A stretch of DNA of 64,000 bases. Source: Theocolax elegans (lineage: Eukaryota > Arthropoda > Insecta > Hymenoptera > Cerocephalidae). Both the position numbers and the translations under genes were made by a program. Location: NCBI GenBank assembly GCA_026168455.1, contig CM047425.1, positions 19,794,648 through 19,858,647 on the forward strand, given 5' to 3'. The notes below the pieces were generated by a model, which did not search any database, was not told the DNA's origin, and worked only from the letters and a program-made list of their open reading frames with translations. Every line of letters starts with the position of its first letter. Position 1 is the stretch's first letter. Positions 61,448-64,000 of this stretch are shown here, piece by piece.

Positions 61448-64000
61448 ATTTTAAATAAAATATTGATCGTTGATCGATCCGAATGACAACGTGAACAAAA
61501 CGCACCCTTGATCGCACACTAACTCCCACAAACAGTTGGCCGAAATCACTATAGGTGAAAAGTCAATAAAAACTAACAAATATATTCGTTAACTTAATAT
61601 ATGATAAATGTATTCGAAATATGTGTATATAAAAAGGCCGGTCGAAAAAGTAACGTCTGATGTGTTCTTCACTGCGTATACAATTGGAGAGGCTCTCGAA
61701 GCTCGCGTGTCGTGTCGCGCGCGCCCCAGCAACTATGAGAGAGCCAAAGCGTATAAGAAGACAACTTTCCATTTCTACTGGCGCACACGCGACGACGAGT
61801 CTTGAAGCGGGGGATATTACGCTTGGTATCGACCTTTCTTAAGAGCTACCGATTCGTTACGAGTCATGATATTTTCGTTTGTTTATCCAACTTTTTGAGA
61901 GCATGATTTATTTACTTTATATCTAAACTCCTCGTGATGTTGGAGCGAGAATTAATTATTGAGGAAGCGATGGAATTTAGCTAGCGCGTTATGTAATCAT
62001 AGGTGAATGTTCGCGTGCGAGCTATAATGTGTAACGGGTTATTATAAATATATACCTATACGATTTTGTGCATTTAAAAGAAATGGTTTTCCTTAAACTG
62101 TATGTGAGTAAGTAGACCGAGAAATTAAAATTTTGATTGTCTGAACCCATTTTTTGCTCTGATAAGGAAATTGTTTCCCTTGAAGAATATTTTATGTGCG
62201 TTTAATTAATCGATTGGGTAATAAGCGTGTACGAATGTTTCATGTAAGAAAATATACGCATTTACCAACACGTAGACTTTCTTTAAATTGATCAAATTTG
62301 TATAAATATTCATTTATTAAAAAAATTAAAAAAGTATACGTACTACCTAGAAAGTCTTATAAAATGTTGTAGATTGAATGAGATACGTTTATTGGTGACA
62401 AGTATGATCGTTTTATTAACAACAAAATTAATTAGATACTTCTTAAACCGATATTTAAAGTTAATTTATATATTTGATCGTTTCCTGTATTATAACATAT
62501 TAATACAAAAATATATTTTTTAATTTATCATTTGTCATCCTAACTGTAATTTATGACATAGATTTTTCTCATATTCTGAAAATCGCTAATGAGAATGATT
62601 TTGAAAACGTAGGTGAGAAAATAAACGTTCTACGTAAATTTGTAAATAAATTTATACATGATAATTACTGTGCATACTAAGAAAATTGTTTTAACAAAAA
62701 TTAATGTGTCGTTGTTAAAAACAAAAATAAACTTGGAAAATTGTACAAATAAGTACTTATTTTTTGATAAATTTGACGTCATAATATTATGCGCGTGTCT
62801 TCAATAGTAAATTTTTTACTAAATAACAATTTTAATTATGACTTGTGACACAATGTACAATGTATGCATAATTTTTTACGAGTAAGAATAAAATGTAAAA
62901 AATTTAAATTTAAATATTTCATGTACACAAACGTTACTTCTAATTGATCTAACTGATAAACACAAAAAACGGCGATAAGAAACCAATTTTATAAAATTTT
63001 GAAAAAACTCAGTTATATAAAAAAAATGTTTAGTTGTGTGGGTGCAGGTATATTGAAAATGGGCAGGTGCGATAAGCGTTAGAGAAAATTACGTTTGTGT
63101 AATACAATACGGGCGGAGGCTACGGATGAGAAGAAAAACCTGAGCAATTCCTCGAGATTTTAACCGCAAAATCACACAACAATGGTGCAATTGCTATTAG
63201 GTGGCCGGAACGTCAGCGTGAGACAGATTTCCGAGTGAAAAAAAAAATCGTCTTAGTGAAAAGATTTCCGCCTCTTTCGCAAAATCAACGATCGTGGTAT
63301 AGCTTTTACCACGAGAATGGAAAGTATAGCAAGAATTGTGTGTTGAGTAAAATAAGTGGGGAGCTCGTTAACACTGAATGAATATTCATGAACCCGATGA
63401 ATATTTATTTACTTGTAACCGTTGAACTGTTATAATTTATTGAGAAATTAATTGGTCTTTGTTTGTAATTGATATAGAAAAGAAAAGGGTGTATACATTT
63501 GCAGGATAATTCCAAGAGCGAAAGTACTTTGATGATTGAATAATGATTGAATCAATACCGTGGTTGAGTAATTACATCATTCTGTTGTATGCGTTAAATG
63601 TCTGAATCTAAGACGATAGCTAAGTGACATAAGTTCAGTTATCGAAGATACTTAGGGAATTATCGACTCAAGTAAAAATAATAAACTATTAAATTCATTA
63701 AATTAATTACATTTTGTATTATATATAGAGATATAATTTTGTAAAATTATTAGTGATGTGCATCTAACAAATGAAATAAAGTTTTTTAAAATTTAATTGT
63801 AGGTAAATTAATGAAATAGTTATAACAGTTAAAGATAAAAAAATAAATTATAATATTTGTTATTAAAATCATTATCGTATAATGTATAAACTATTACAAT
63901 ACTTTTTAGCTGTTTCATATCAATTAAGGGGGTTCCATACTCAATTTTTGATGATTAATTAATAAAAAAGTAGAACAGTCTGTGAAAAAATAAGAGAAGA
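61448..64000. other. Upstream region of the 61447 exon
   Basis: Contains a GC-richer stretch at about 61640-61860, plausibly the 5' UTR and promoter of the leftward exon, and another at about 63040-63330. A TATAAAAAGG at about 61628 reads on the plus strand, so it does not fit the leftward gene. Open frames at 61563-61842 are short, overlap one another on both strands and have no domain. Confidence 0.4.

Noticed and set aside
61608..61842. Overlapping short frames on both strands near 61.7 kb
   Set aside because: They fall in a GC-richer stretch that better fits a 5' UTR or promoter, and none has a domain.

Overview
The window looks like a nuclear genome segment from an insect, and a hymenopteran is my best guess. 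The DNA is very AT-rich with long introns, the genes carry GT-AG introns, one gene is a clear WDR47-type WD40 gene, and the retroelements belong to the CsRn1 (Ty3/gypsy) and BEL/Pao groups. The species cannot be read from the sequence. There is no bacterial, plasmid, CRISPR or operon-like organisation.

Layout, left to right. (1) Positions 1-719, minus strand: the first three coding exons of a small cysteine-containing gene that I cannot name. It runs off the left edge. (2) 2251-4993: two inverted copies of a ~365-bp repeat around a ~2 kb AT-rich spacer. (3) 6040-11535, plus strand: an apparently intact CsRn1-like Ty3/gypsy retrotransposon, much richer in GC than its surroundings. It has apparently identical 368-bp LTRs, a tRNA-Trp-type primer site, gag, pol, and what looks like a complete -1 ribosomal frameshift signal at the gag stop codon. 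(4) 16212 to at least 43765, minus strand: a WDR47-like gene. Five exons (32790-16212) encode the C-terminal WD40 propeller. An upstream exon at 43765-43061 encodes a Ser/Pro-rich N-terminal part. Two small exons at 61447-61346 and 59044-59000 may give an alternative N-terminus. All junctions agree in phase. (5) 19932-27383, minus strand, inside a WDR47 intron: a BEL/Pao element with a 5-bp target-site duplication. Its frame carries two single-base shifts and one UGA codon, and its two LTRs differ by a 69-bp indel. (6) The long introns and the upstream region (about 31.6-32.5, 37.6-38.1, 45.3-45.6, 52.2-52.5 and 55.3-57.7 kb) hold many small non-autonomous inverted-repeat elements. One group at 55.36-56.69 kb has three nested levels of palindromes.

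The two retroelements work as self-contained replication units: Gag coat, protease, reverse transcriptase/RNase H and integrase, between LTRs. The host WDR47 gene spans most of the window and carries the BEL insertion in an intron. The most interesting signals are the gypsy frameshift cassette, a recursive-splice-like 3'/5' splice site at 59.04 kb that may also define a 45-nt microexon, the phase-compatible alternative first exons, and the nested foldback cluster. I found no convincing evidence of an entirely new biological system.
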